Part shown: positions 18,745 to 26,139 of the stretch, one piece after another
Position numbering within the stretch: the stretch's first letter is position 1
How the letters are laid out: each line of letters starts with the position of its first letter
Made by a program: the position numbers and the translations under genes
Assembly: GCF_018417475.1 (NCBI RefSeq)
Contig: NZ_CP054856.1
Span: 3,751,001 to 3,815,000 of the forward strand
Source of the DNA: Novosphingobium decolorationis
GTDB taxonomy: Bacteria; Pseudomonadota; Alphaproteobacteria; Sphingomonadales; Sphingomonadaceae
Direction of reading: 5' to 3'
Length of the DNA stretch: 64,000 bases
The notes under the pieces: generated by a model
Told to the model about the DNA's origin: nothing
The model's input: the letters and a program-made list of their open reading frames with translations, nothing else
Databases searched by the model: none

Positions 18745-18829
18745 GCTGCGCTCCTAAGCTCGCTCATACGAGCGCTCTTAAGACCGGTCGTTCACTCACC
18801 GGACAAGGCGGGGCTCACCGGATGGGTAC

Positions 18830-18837
18830 CCTGCACC
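18830..18837 (+). repeat. 8-bp target duplication of IS66 (right copy)
   Basis: Exact copy of CCTGCACC found at the left border. Confidence 0.9.
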
Positions 18838-19492
18838 CAACTCACGCCCCGACGTTTTCCGTTTCCACCAAATGGATGCAAATCATGCTCGGATCAACTA
18901 CGAGGGCATGGAACCCTTCGAGCTCATTCGATCAGACACGAAGGCTCCGCAGCTTGGGTCATGGAACGCCGATCGCAACTATACTCGTTCGATCGTGCGC
19001 CCGACTAATGCCGAGATGACGGCGATCTTCAACGCCGATCAGGCAGACCGCCGGGCGAAGAATATCGACTGGTCCAAAGTGGGCCCGGCAGATGACCAAC
19101 GATTGGCTCGGACAAAGGAATTGCTTGCTGAAGGCGCGCTGCAAAGCGGAGATGACTTCGAGCACGCAGCCTTCGTATTTCAGCACGGCAACAAACCTGA
19201 CGACTTCCTGCAAGCCCACCTCTTGGCAATGATCGCCGTGGCACGGGGCAAGCCGGGCGCTATCTGGATCGCGTCTGCTACGTTAGACCGTTACCTCCGC
19301 AACATCGGCCGGCCGCAAGTCCTAGGCACTCAGTATAGTCTACCTAAAGACGCGCCGGTCACGCAGGAGCCGTATGACCGAACTCTCATCCCCGACGCCA
19401 TGCGAAAGGCGCTTCATGTGCCGACGCTTGCGGAACAGGAGCAGAAGCGGCAACGGATGTCAGAACGCCGCTCCGCTGAGAAAAAGCCATAG
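18838..19492 (+). pseudogene. Exported unknown protein, C-terminal piece
   Basis: About 217 codons continue the frame of the upstream pieces (DVFRFHQMDANHARINYEG, then SWNADRNYTRSIVRPTNAEM and AEQEQKRQRMSERRSAEKKP at the end). The segment DFEHAAFVFQHGNKPDDFLQAHLLAMIAVARGKPGAIW is helix-rich and well conserved in character, with a repeated Asp/His pattern. An internal ATG at 18872 could start a shorter product, but a signal peptide would be missing. Function unknown. Confidence 0.7.
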
Positions 19493-19509
19493 GTCTGGCC
19501 CCCCATCCC

Positions 19510-19630
19510 GGCTGCTGGCCGATCTGGTCGGCAAGGGATAGCGGACGGGCCGCTGCCAAGCGCGCCAGACCGGCCCTAGAACGACCGACAAGGGCGCGCA
19601 GCCGACCAGTCGCACCCGCCCTATTGCAGC
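19510..19630 (+). repeat. Intergenic repeat family B, copy 2
   Basis: About 120 bases. The first half forms a long hairpin: GGCCGATCTGG pairs with CCAGACCGGCC and encloses AGCGG/CCGCT. The second half, starting at GAACGACCGA, matches the copies at 12791, 20003 and after the IS5 element. It lies directly after the interrupted gene and before a convergent small gene. Confidence 0.65.
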
Positions 19631-19641
19631 CAACGACGAGC

Positions 19642-19947
19642 TTATCCGTCTAGGGGCAACTCGTCCCGGTAAACGATCATGGAATAGCCCAGGCGCGATG
19701 CATCCTGTGCCGCCGATCTCAGCGTTTCGTCCTCGATCGCAGAGAGATCAGCGTCGAGTTCCTTCTGTCGCTGAACCTCGACAAAATTCCATCCTCTGTC
19801 CTCGGCTCCGGCTACGGCAGCCGAGCGGGCAGCTTCGACCCCTGACCCTCTGCCATAAAGCAAGAGGGCATGTTGCGCACCTGGACGGTAGCGTGTGGCC
19901 TCGGTCGCGACACCTTTGGCGGAGAATATGAAGAGGGATTGGGTCAT
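19642..19947 (-). CDS. Small conserved-looking protein, unknown
   Basis: The 101-residue product has no signal peptide or membrane helix. Features are AQHALLLYGRGSGVEAARSAA, GWNFVEVQRQKELDADL and the ending YSMIVYRDELPLDG, a mixed alpha/beta pattern. I do not recognise a domain. It is flanked on both sides by family B repeats. Confidence 0.6.
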   Translation of the reverse strand: MTQSLFIFSAKGVATEATRYRPGAQHALLLYGRGSGVEAARSAAVAGAEDRGWNFVEVQRQKELDADLSAIEDETLRSAAQDASRLGYSMIVYRDELPLDG

Positions 19948-20002
19948 ATGCTCAAGCTACACGAACGCCCTCCGGCAGCAACGTCTGCGCTCCAACCATC
20001 AC

Positions 20003-20125
20003 GGCTGCGGGTCGATCTGGTCGGCAGGGGATAGCGGACGAGCCGCTGCCAAGCGCGCCCGATCGGCCCTAGAACGACCGAGACGGGCGCACCACGGCAG
20101 AATTCCACACGCGCCCCTTGCGGAC
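20003..20125 (+). repeat. Intergenic repeat family B, copy 3
   Basis: This aligns over its whole length with the copy at 19510. Shared features are TCGATCTGGTCGGCA(A/G)GGGATAGCGGACG and CCGCTGCCAAGCGCGCC, then GGCCCTAGAACGACCGA. The hairpin is kept, with some compensating changes. Confidence 0.65.
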
Positions 20126-20178
20126 ATTCAGATTCGACCGGCTCAGTGCCTACAATGAGATGAGGAGCGGACGTTAGA

Positions 20179-20499
20179 TCAGCGCAATAGCGAGACCCCA
20201 AAGACGAAAACTGCGAGGCTATGCAGCGGAACGCTCCAGATGGCGAAACCTCGTCCAAATGAGCCTTTCTTAGTTCGGCGCAACAAGAACCAGCCCAAAC
20301 TAACGGCGGCGATACTCACCGCAACAAAAGCCACCCCAGTTTGTGGCTGGTTTGAGAGGATTTCGACTGGAGCATACGGGAGCGGGAATACAGCGGTCGC
20401 AGTCCATGCGCCGTGATTCCAGCTACGCTCTGCCTTCTTTTCCTGGCGTTGGTCATACAACCACTCCGGTTCATTCGATCGTTCTGGCGGCAACTGCAT
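20179..20499 (-). CDS. Small membrane protein, unknown
   Basis: The 106-residue product has a charged N-terminal third (PERSNEPEWLYDQRQEKKAERSW, shown only in part by its charge) and two hydrophobic helices (about residues 55-75 and 84-104). An in-frame start 16 codons further upstream is possible. No family is recognised. It lies between two family B repeats. Confidence 0.5.
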   Translation of the reverse strand: MQLPPERSNEPEWLYDQRQEKKAERSWNHGAWTATAVFPLPYAPVEILSNQPQTGVAFVAVSIAAVSLGWFLLRRTKKGSFGRGFAIWSVPLHSLAVFVFGVSLLR

Positions 20500-20626
20500 T
20501 CTTCGGCCCCTTTCTGGCACCCTCGTAACGTATACCAGCAGCGACAATCGGCAATGTCCGCAAAGTCATCGCAAGCTGACATTGGGCGATGAAAATGACA
20601 AAGGTTGCTTCCCTCCGCCCCCTGCT

Positions 20627-20669
20627 GCTGGCCGATCGGATCGACAAGCCTAACCGGACAGACGGCTTA
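20627..20669 (+). repeat. Intergenic repeat family B, copy 4, left half (cut by IS5)
   Basis: The bases GCTGCTGGCCGATC and those following match the start of copy 2, then stop at the IS5 border. The matching right half resumes at 21575. Confidence 0.5.
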
Positions 20670-21574
20670 GAGTCGGTTTCGAAACTCACGCTGACCGAGC
20701 CAAACGGCGTAGCATGAGCATGGCGGCGGCGGCGTAGAGGAAGGCTGCGGCGGATTTGAGGGTGGCTTCCACGTCCTTGGCCAGACGGCGGTTTCGATTG
20801 ACCCAAGCGAAGAACCGCTCGACCACCCAGCGCCGAGGGAGGACGACGAAGCCGGACTGCCCGGCGATCTTGCTGACTATCTCGACGGTGATGCGGGTCG
20901 CCTCGGTGACACGGTGATGGTTATAGCCGCCATCGGCCCAGACCTTCTCGATGAACGGGAAGAGGCCGCGCGAGATTTGCAGCAACGCGCCGCCGCCATC
21001 ACGATCCTGGACATCGGCGGTGTGCGGCTCGACAAGCAGCGGCCTGCCGTCAGTATCGACCAGAGCATGGCGCTTGCGACCTTTGATCTTCTTGCCAGCA
21101 TCGTAGCCGCGCGGTCCGCCGCTCTCGGTGGTCTTGACGCTCTGACTGTCGATGATGGCTCCGCTTGGCGAGGCGTCCCTTCCGGCTCGCTCGCGATCGA
21201 GCGCGACCAGCGCATGGTTGATCCGCTCGAACAGGCATTCGTCACGAAACCGGGCAAACCAGCGGTAGACCGTCTGCCACGGCGGGAAGTCCTTGGGCAG
21301 CAACCGCCATGCAATCCCGCCGCGCAGAACGTAGAAGATGGCGTTCACGATTTCGCGCATTGGCCATTGCCGTCGCCGCCCCGTCGTGCGCGCCTCGGGA
21401 ACAAATGTCGCGATCAGCGCCCACTCGGCATCGCTCAAATCCGTCTGGTAACGCTTCGAAACACGCGTATGCTGCACGCGGGTGGCTGGGGTCCACATCA
21501 AGATCTCCGGGTTGTCTGCAAAACCCCCGGAATCACACGAACCTCAGCCGCTCAACCCCTTTCGAAACGGCCTC
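20670..21574 (-). mobile_element. IS5-family insertion sequence (IS427-like)
   Basis: The element is 905 bp with inverted ends sharing GAG, C and GTTTCGAAA in register, flanked by a TTA duplication (20667-20669 and 21575-21577), as expected for the TNA target of this group. It holds a single transposase gene that looks intact, and it sits inside a family B repeat. Confidence 0.88.
20686..21498 (-). CDS. IS5-family transposase
   Basis: The 270-residue DDE transposase is uninterrupted. The first Asp is in GAIIDSQSVK, the second in VWADGGYN and the Glu in WVVERFFAWVNRNRRL, the classic IS5 spacing. The N-terminal part has the DUF4096-like YQTDLSDAEWALIATFVP. It should be able to move this element. 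Confidence 0.92.
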   Translation of the reverse strand: MWTPATRVQHTRVSKRYQTDLSDAEWALIATFVPEARTTGRRRQWPMREIVNAIFYVLRGGIAWRLLPKDFPPWQTVYRWFARFRDECLFERINHALVALDRERAGRDASPSGAIIDSQSVKTTESGGPRGYDAGKKIKGRKRHALVDTDGRPLLVEPHTADVQDRDGGGALLQISRGLFPFIEKVWADGGYNHHRVTEATRITVEIVSKIAGQSGFVVLPRRWVVERFFAWVNRNRRLAKDVEATLKSAAAFLYAAAAMLMLRRLARSA

Positions 21575-21630
21575 TTACTGACACGCCGGATCGGCACTTG
21601 AACGACCTACTTGGGCGCGAAGCAGCCTCT
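21575..21630 (+). repeat. Intergenic repeat family B, copy 4, right half
   Basis: After the IS5 border, CGGATCGGCACTTGAACGACC and then GGGCGCGAAGCAGCC resume the second half of the repeat. Removing the IS5 and one TTA rejoins the two halves. Confidence 0.5.
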
Positions 21631-21661
21631 TTCTGGCTGGCGGCGCAGTCCTGTGCGGCGC

Positions 21662-21892
21662 TTAGCCCGCTTCCACGAAGGCGCATTCAAGCCGCACGTC
21701 GTCGAGCAGGCTTTCGATGGCGGCGCGTTGGGCCTCGGTGCCGCTAGGCCTGACATCCCAGTTGCAATGCGGGTGTGTCTTTCTGTCGCGCACGATGACC
21801 TTCCCGACGGCTCGGCGCCAGGTCTGGGTGGTGCCGCCATTTTGCCGGACGAGGCGTGTTATCAGCAGGTGTTCGAGATCGGATGCCGTCAT
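21662..21892 (-). CDS. Small unknown protein downstream of the DksA-like gene
   Basis: The 76-residue protein reads from SDLEHLLITRLVRQNGGTTQTWRRAVGKVIV to DVRLECAFVEAG. It has no membrane segment. The pattern TQTWRRAVG followed by THPHCNWDV is distinctive, but I cannot name a family. It lies 66 bases after the DksA-like gene on the same strand and probably shares its transcript. Confidence 0.6.
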   Translation of the reverse strand: MTASDLEHLLITRLVRQNGGTTQTWRRAVGKVIVRDRKTHPHCNWDVRPSGTEAQRAAIESLLDDVRLECAFVEAG

Positions 21893-21958
21893 GCCCGCCG
21901 CATAGCTGTTCGCGGCGGCTATTCCAACACGGCGCGCGCAGGCGCTTGGGCGGCGGCG

Positions 21959-22234
21959 TCAGCGCAACTGGCTGTCCTTGCTGCCGCGCCGGTTGATGTG
22001 GGAATGGGCGATCGTCTTGTCGCGTTGCCCCTGGCAGGCGACGCAGGTTCGCACGCCCGGCAGGGCTTCGCGCCGACGGGGGGGAATGGTCTCGCCGCAC
22101 TCTTCGCAGTATTCGAGCCCCTCGCCAGCGGGCATCCGGGCGCGTGCGCCGCGCACCGCGTCGCTTACCGTGTCATCAATCTGATCCTGCACCGCGCCAT
22201 CGCGCGACCATCCACCGGCCATATCCATTCCCAT
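21959..22234 (-). CDS. DksA/TraR-type C4 zinc-finger protein
   Basis: The 91-residue protein carries a zinc finger with four cysteines (EYCEECGETIPPRRRE, then TCVACQ) in its centre, as in TraR and YbiI. These proteins bind in the secondary channel of RNA polymerase or serve unknown roles; TraR needs no ppGpp. The length suits a TraR/YbiI-type protein and is too short for DksA itself. Several ATG codons lie close together at the start (MGMDM), so the exact start is uncertain. It lies at the end of the accessory region. Confidence 0.82.
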   Translation of the reverse strand: MGMDMAGGWSRDGAVQDQIDDTVSDAVRGARARMPAGEGLEYCEECGETIPPRRREALPGVRTCVACQGQRDKTIAHSHINRRGSKDSQLR

Positions 22235-22317
22235 TCGTATCGTGGTTTAGGACGTGGGGACCTGATGCGGGCGATTCAATACGTGGCATGTCCGGGCCGC
22301 ACGGCAGGGCTCGGGCG

Positions 22318-24681
22318 TCAGAAGCGGGCGCGCAGGCCCAGGGTCCAGCGGCGGGGGGCGCCGGGGCCATAGGCGCGCGGGTTGGAGGCATCCGGGGCTT
22401 CGGCAAGGTCGACCTCGTCAACTTCGCTGAACGTGCCGAAAGTGGCGTAGTCGCGGTCAAGCAGGTTGCGCACGTTGGCAAAGAGCGAGAGGCCCGGGAC
22501 CAGTTCCAGGCTGGCGCGCAGGTGGACCAGGACATAGCCGGGGACACGCGGGGTGAGGTTGGCCTCGTCGCCGACCAGGCCCTGACCCGAACGGGCGAGG
22601 ACATCGCCGCCTATCGAGAAGGTCCGGCTGCCCAGTTCGCCTTCGTAGTCGGCGCTGAGCGTGGCGCCGTGGCGCGCGATGCCCGGGAGGCGATCTCCGG
22701 GGCGGACCTCAATCTGGCCGTCTTCGTCGGCGAGGGGATGCGAGGGGCTTGATACGGCAAGCGCCTGGCGGAAGGTCGCGTCGGTGAAGGCATACCCGGC
22801 CGCGATGCGCCAGCCGCCGTTTTGCGCTTTCACCGTCAATTCCAGGCCCTGACGGCGGGTCGAGCCCATGTTGCGGAAGTAGGCCCGCCCGCGCACCTCG
22901 GAGGCGACGTACTGGATATCGTCGGTGTTGGTGGTGCGCCAGCCGCTCGCCAACCAGTCGAGCGTCCATCCGCCCTGCGCGATCTGGCCCGCCGCGCCCA
23001 CCTCGAAGGTCTTGGCAACGACCTGCTTCAAGGGCGGATCGGCCACGAAGAAGTTGGTGAGGCTGCACGGCGCGTCCTCGTCCGCGCAGGAGAGTTCGGC
23101 CGGGGTGGGCGTGCGGTTGGTCTCGGTGTAGCCCGCGCGCAAGGTGAGGGCCGGGGCGACACGCCAGTCGAACTCGATCCCCGGGTTGAGGCGGGAGAAG
23201 TGGTGCGTCCCATTGAGCGCGGTGCCGATGCCGTCGATCAGCTCGATCCGGGCGCGGTTGTAGCGAAGGCCGATTTCGGCGCGCAGACTGTCGGTCAAGG
23301 GGAGGCTGTCGGCAAGGAACAGGCCCCAATAGCGGGTCGTGGCGGTGAGGCGCACGGGCGCAATGGCACCGTCCTCCTGCACGATCTGGACGCCGAGACC
23401 CTCGACGCTGCGATCTTCGGTCAGGGCGCCGAGGGTGGTGCCTGCGCCAAATGTGCTGGTGCTGGTATCGTAGCTGAAGCCGAGCGCCAGATGGTTCTCT
23501 CCGGTCCACAAGGCGCGCTCGTCGATGATCTGGGCGAGGACACCCATGGAGCGGGTATGGACATTGCCCCTGTTGAGGACGCCGTAGCCATCGACGCCCG
23601 GTACGGCAGGGATTGATAGGCCGGCAGGGTCGGTCAGGACCCAGCTTGCCTCACCGCCATCGCCATCATCGTCGTCGTCGTCATCGCCTGCCGCTTCAAG
23701 ACAGAGCAGGGCCTCATCGTCCTCGCACGGCTCGATGTCGGCGACATCGCCGTTGAGGGTCGAGACCTTGAGGCGCTGGCGATAGGCGGTGGCCTCGATC
23801 CGGGTATCGGAGCCGAGCGCGACCCAGGGGTGGACACTGATCCGGCCATAGCGGCTTTGCGAATTGTCCGGCCAGCTGAAGACCGAGCGGCGGCGCGCGG
23901 CGAGCAGTTCGACAGGGGCCACGCCGTTGCCGGTCAGGTCGGTGTCGGCCGCGATGAATTTCACATGGACGCCCGCATCGACGCCATCAAGGCCAAGGTC
24001 CGCGTAGCCGTTGACCAGATCGGACGGGCTGAAATCACGCCAGCCCCGCTCACGCCGGGACTGGAAGGCGCCGAAGTAGCTGAAGGCGCCGGTTCTGCCC
24101 CCGGCCGAGAGGCTCACCGTGCGCTCACCAAAACGGCCCGCGGCAAGGGAGGCGTCCATGCCGGGATCGCTGCGTCCGGTCGCCGTCTGCAGCACCATCG
24201 AGCCGCCCAGCGCGTTGAGGCCGTAGGCGGGGCTGGGGTCGGCGAGCGTGACGCTGCGGATCGCGGCGTCCGGGATGAGGTCGAAGCCCACGGTGTCGCC
24301 GAAGGGCTGGTTGAAGCGTGCACCATCGAGGTAGACCGCGATCCCTTGCGCCTGGCCCTGGAGCGGGGAGGCGACGAAGCCGCGGTAGACGAGATTGGGC
24401 TGCCAGGGGTTGCCCTGCGCGTCCTGCAGGCTGGCGCCGGGCAATGTGCGGGTGAGCACGCCCAGAAGGTCCGGCGTGCCGTTGCGGGTGATGTCGGACG
24501 CATCGAGTTGGATCGCATCGTCGAGATCGAAGCGCCCGCCTGGCGCAGTGACGACGATGGTCGGGACCTCGTCGTCCTCTGTCCGGATGCCCGTCGTCTG
24601 GGTCGCGGACGTCTGGGCGGTGGCCGGGGCGGCGAGGCTCGCGCACCACAGGCCCGCCGCGATCGCGGAGCATCTGCGCAT
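22318..24681 (-). CDS. TonB-dependent outer-membrane receptor
   Basis: The 787-residue receptor has a signal peptide ending in ATAQ, a TonB box-like TIVVTAPGG, and a plug domain with LLGVLTRTLPGASLQD and LVYRGF at about residues 70-105. The barrel ends in the aromatic signature LGLRARF. An extracellular-loop region near residue 335 contains a run of seven aspartates, unusual for these receptors and flanked by cysteines (PCEDDEALLC). The substrate is unknown. The nearest neighbours are a DksA-like gene and the fatty-acid cluster, and it has its own promoter region at 24682-24827. Confidence 0.9.
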   Translation of the reverse strand: MRRCSAIAAGLWCASLAAPATAQTSATQTTGIRTEDDEVPTIVVTAPGGRFDLDDAIQLDASDITRNGTPDLLGVLTRTLPGASLQDAQGNPWQPNLVYRGFVASPLQGQAQGIAVYLDGARFNQPFGDTVGFDLIPDAAIRSVTLADPSPAYGLNALGGSMVLQTATGRSDPGMDASLAAGRFGERTVSLSAGGRTGAFSYFGAFQSRRERGWRDFSPSDLVNGYADLGLDGVDAGVHVKFIAADTDLTGNGVAPVELLAARRRSVFSWPDNSQSRYGRISVHPWVALGSDTRIEATAYRQRLKVSTLNGDVADIEPCEDDEALLCLEAAGDDDDDDDGDGGEASWVLTDPAGLSIPAVPGVDGYGVLNRGNVHTRSMGVLAQIIDERALWTGENHLALGFSYDTSTSTFGAGTTLGALTEDRSVEGLGVQIVQEDGAIAPVRLTATTRYWGLFLADSLPLTDSLRAEIGLRYNRARIELIDGIGTALNGTHHFSRLNPGIEFDWRVAPALTLRAGYTETNRTPTPAELSCADEDAPCSLTNFFVADPPLKQVVAKTFEVGAAGQIAQGGWTLDWLASGWRTTNTDDIQYVASEVRGRAYFRNMGSTRRQGLELTVKAQNGGWRIAAGYAFTDATFRQALAVSSPSHPLADEDGQIEVRPGDRLPGIARHGATLSADYEGELGSRTFSIGGDVLARSGQGLVGDEANLTPRVPGYVLVHLRASLELVPGLSLFANVRNLLDRDYATFGTFSEVDEVDLAEAPDASNPRAYGPGAPRRWTLGLRARF

Positions 24682-24827
24682 GATCCTTGATCTCTCCCTG
24701 GATCGAATTCGTGGGGAGAGCCTAGGAAGGGGGCCGGGATCCTCGCAATTGGACCTAGGACCAATCTGGAGCGATATGTGGGGAAGGCATTAGCCTGGCG
24801 CAGATTCGTCGCGCCGTTGCAGGGACT

Positions 24828-25709
24828 TCAGCCCTCGACCGGGCGGATGAGACCTTCCTGCGTGGCGCTGGCGACAAGCGTGCCCTTGCGGTCGAACAGG
24901 GCGCCGCGCGCATAGCCGCGGGCGTGCCCGGCCCAGGGGCTGTCCATGGTGTAGAGCAGCCAGTCATCGACATCGGGATCGGTGTGGAACCACATGGCGT
25001 GGTCGAGGCTCGCGGCCTGGAGGCGGGGCGAGAAGAACTGGGTGGGGTGCGGCAGCGAGGTCGTGCGCAGCAGCGCGAAGTCGCTGATGTAGGCGAGCAG
25101 CACGCGCTGCAGCGCAGGGTCGGCCTGCATCGGACTGGCGAGGCGAATCCAGTAATGCTGCGCGGGAAGGGCATCGCCCCCGCCATGGTCTTCGCCCGAG
25201 CCGCTGACCTCGGGCGCAACGCGCACATCGAAGGCGGCGAGCTTGACCAGTGAGCCCGACGAAATCGCCTGTCCCATCGCGGCAAGGGCGGTTGCCAGAT
25301 CCGGGCAATCGTCAGGCGCGGGCAACTGCGGCATGGTCTGCGCGTGCGCGAAGCCGGGCTCGGCGCGGTGGAAGGAACTGGCCAGGTTCAGGATCGGGCG
25401 CCCGTCCTGGATCGCGACGACACGGCGGTGGGTGAAGCTGCCGCCGTCGTAGTCGCGCAAGGTGCGGTAGATGATCGGCTTGCGCACGTCGCCTGCGCGC
25501 AGGAAGTAGGCGTGGAGCGAATGGCACTGGCGGGCGTCCTCCACGCTGTGCGCGGCCGCGCGCAGGGCCTGGGCCACCACCTGGCCGCCGAAGACCCGGC
25601 CTGGCTCGGTATCGCTGGCGGGGGCCCTGTAGAGATCGGTGTCGAGCCGCTCGATGGTGAGCAGGTCACCCAGCGCCGCCACGGCAAGGGAGGAGGGGTT
25701 ATCCAGCAT
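24828..25709 (-). CDS. tesB: Acyl-CoA thioesterase II
   Basis: The 293-residue protein has the double hotdog fold pattern of TesB: RVFGGQVVAQALRAA at about residue 38, HSLHAYFLRAGD, and in the second half FFSPRLQAASLDHAMWFH with the active-site Asp and the Ser/Thr-Gln network. It hydrolyses acyl-CoA to free fatty acid and CoA. It is the last gene of an operon with fadL, fadD and a MerR regulator; the start overlaps the MerR gene by 11 bases. In such clusters it may relieve CoA trapping during growth on fatty acids. Confidence 0.92.
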   Translation of the reverse strand: MLDNPSSLAVAALGDLLTIERLDTDLYRAPASDTEPGRVFGGQVVAQALRAAAHSVEDARQCHSLHAYFLRAGDVRKPIIYRTLRDYDGGSFTHRRVVAIQDGRPILNLASSFHRAEPGFAHAQTMPQLPAPDDCPDLATALAAMGQAISSGSLVKLAAFDVRVAPEVSGSGEDHGGGDALPAQHYWIRLASPMQADPALQRVLLAYISDFALLRTTSLPHPTQFFSPRLQAASLDHAMWFHTDPDVDDWLLYTMDSPWAGHARGYARGALFDRKGTLVASATQEGLIRPVEG

Positions 25710-26139
25710 CGTGCGTCTCCTGGTCCGGCCGGGCCTTGGCGATCCACTCGCTGGCTTCGGTTTCGATCGCGACGAGTTCGCCCAGCGTCTGTTCGATCGC
25801 CTTTTTCTGCTTGCGCAGGTCTTTTATGCGCTCCTGCACCTTCTGGCGCAGGTTGCGCATCTGTTCGACATGTTCGGGATCGACTTCGTAGAGGTCGAGG
25901 AATTCCTTGATCTCGCGGATCGTGAAGCCCAGCCGCTTGCCGCGCAGGATCAGCTGCATGCGGCCGATCTCGCGCCGCGAATAGATGCGCATGGTGCCCG
26001 CGCGCTGGGGCGCAATCAGGCCCTTGTCCTCGTAGAAGCGCAAGGTGCGCATGGTGACGCCCAGCTGGCTCGCCGCCTCCTGGATGCCGAGCATGTCGGG
26101 GGCCGGATCGCCGTCAGGTTCCGGCTCCAGCGCGTTCAC
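25699..26139 (-). CDS. MerR-family transcriptional regulator
   Basis: The 146-residue protein has the MerR winged helix at about residues 15-85 (IQEAASQLGVTMRTLRFYEDKGLI, then RIYSRREIGRMQLI) and a long dimerisation helix (HVEQMRNLRQKVQERIKDLRKQKKAIEQTL). No cysteine metal-binding motif is present at the C-terminus, so it is not a metal sensor. Related regulators (e.g. LiuR) control branched-chain and fatty-acid catabolism in proteobacteria. The location between fadD and tesB supports that role. It is coupled to fadD by ATGA. Confidence 0.9.
   Translation of the reverse strand: MNALEPEPDGDPAPDMLGIQEAASQLGVTMRTLRFYEDKGLIAPQRAGTMRIYSRREIGRMQLILRGKRLGFTIREIKEFLDLYEVDPEHVEQMRNLRQKVQERIKDLRKQKKAIEQTLGELVAIETEASEWIAKARPDQETHDAG

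Larger units (their letters stand above)
15653..18829 (-). mobile_element. IS66-family insertion sequence with an extra passenger gene
   Basis: The element is 3,177 bp, bounded by inverted ends that share the 15-base tip GTACCCATCCGGTGA and flanked by an exact 8-base duplication. It encodes, on the minus strand, tnpA (intact), tnpB (frameshifted), tnpC (several frameshifts) and a pRiA4b ORF-3-like gene overlapping the tnpC stop. The clear duplication suggests fairly recent insertion, yet the transposase genes are already broken. Confidence 0.92.
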
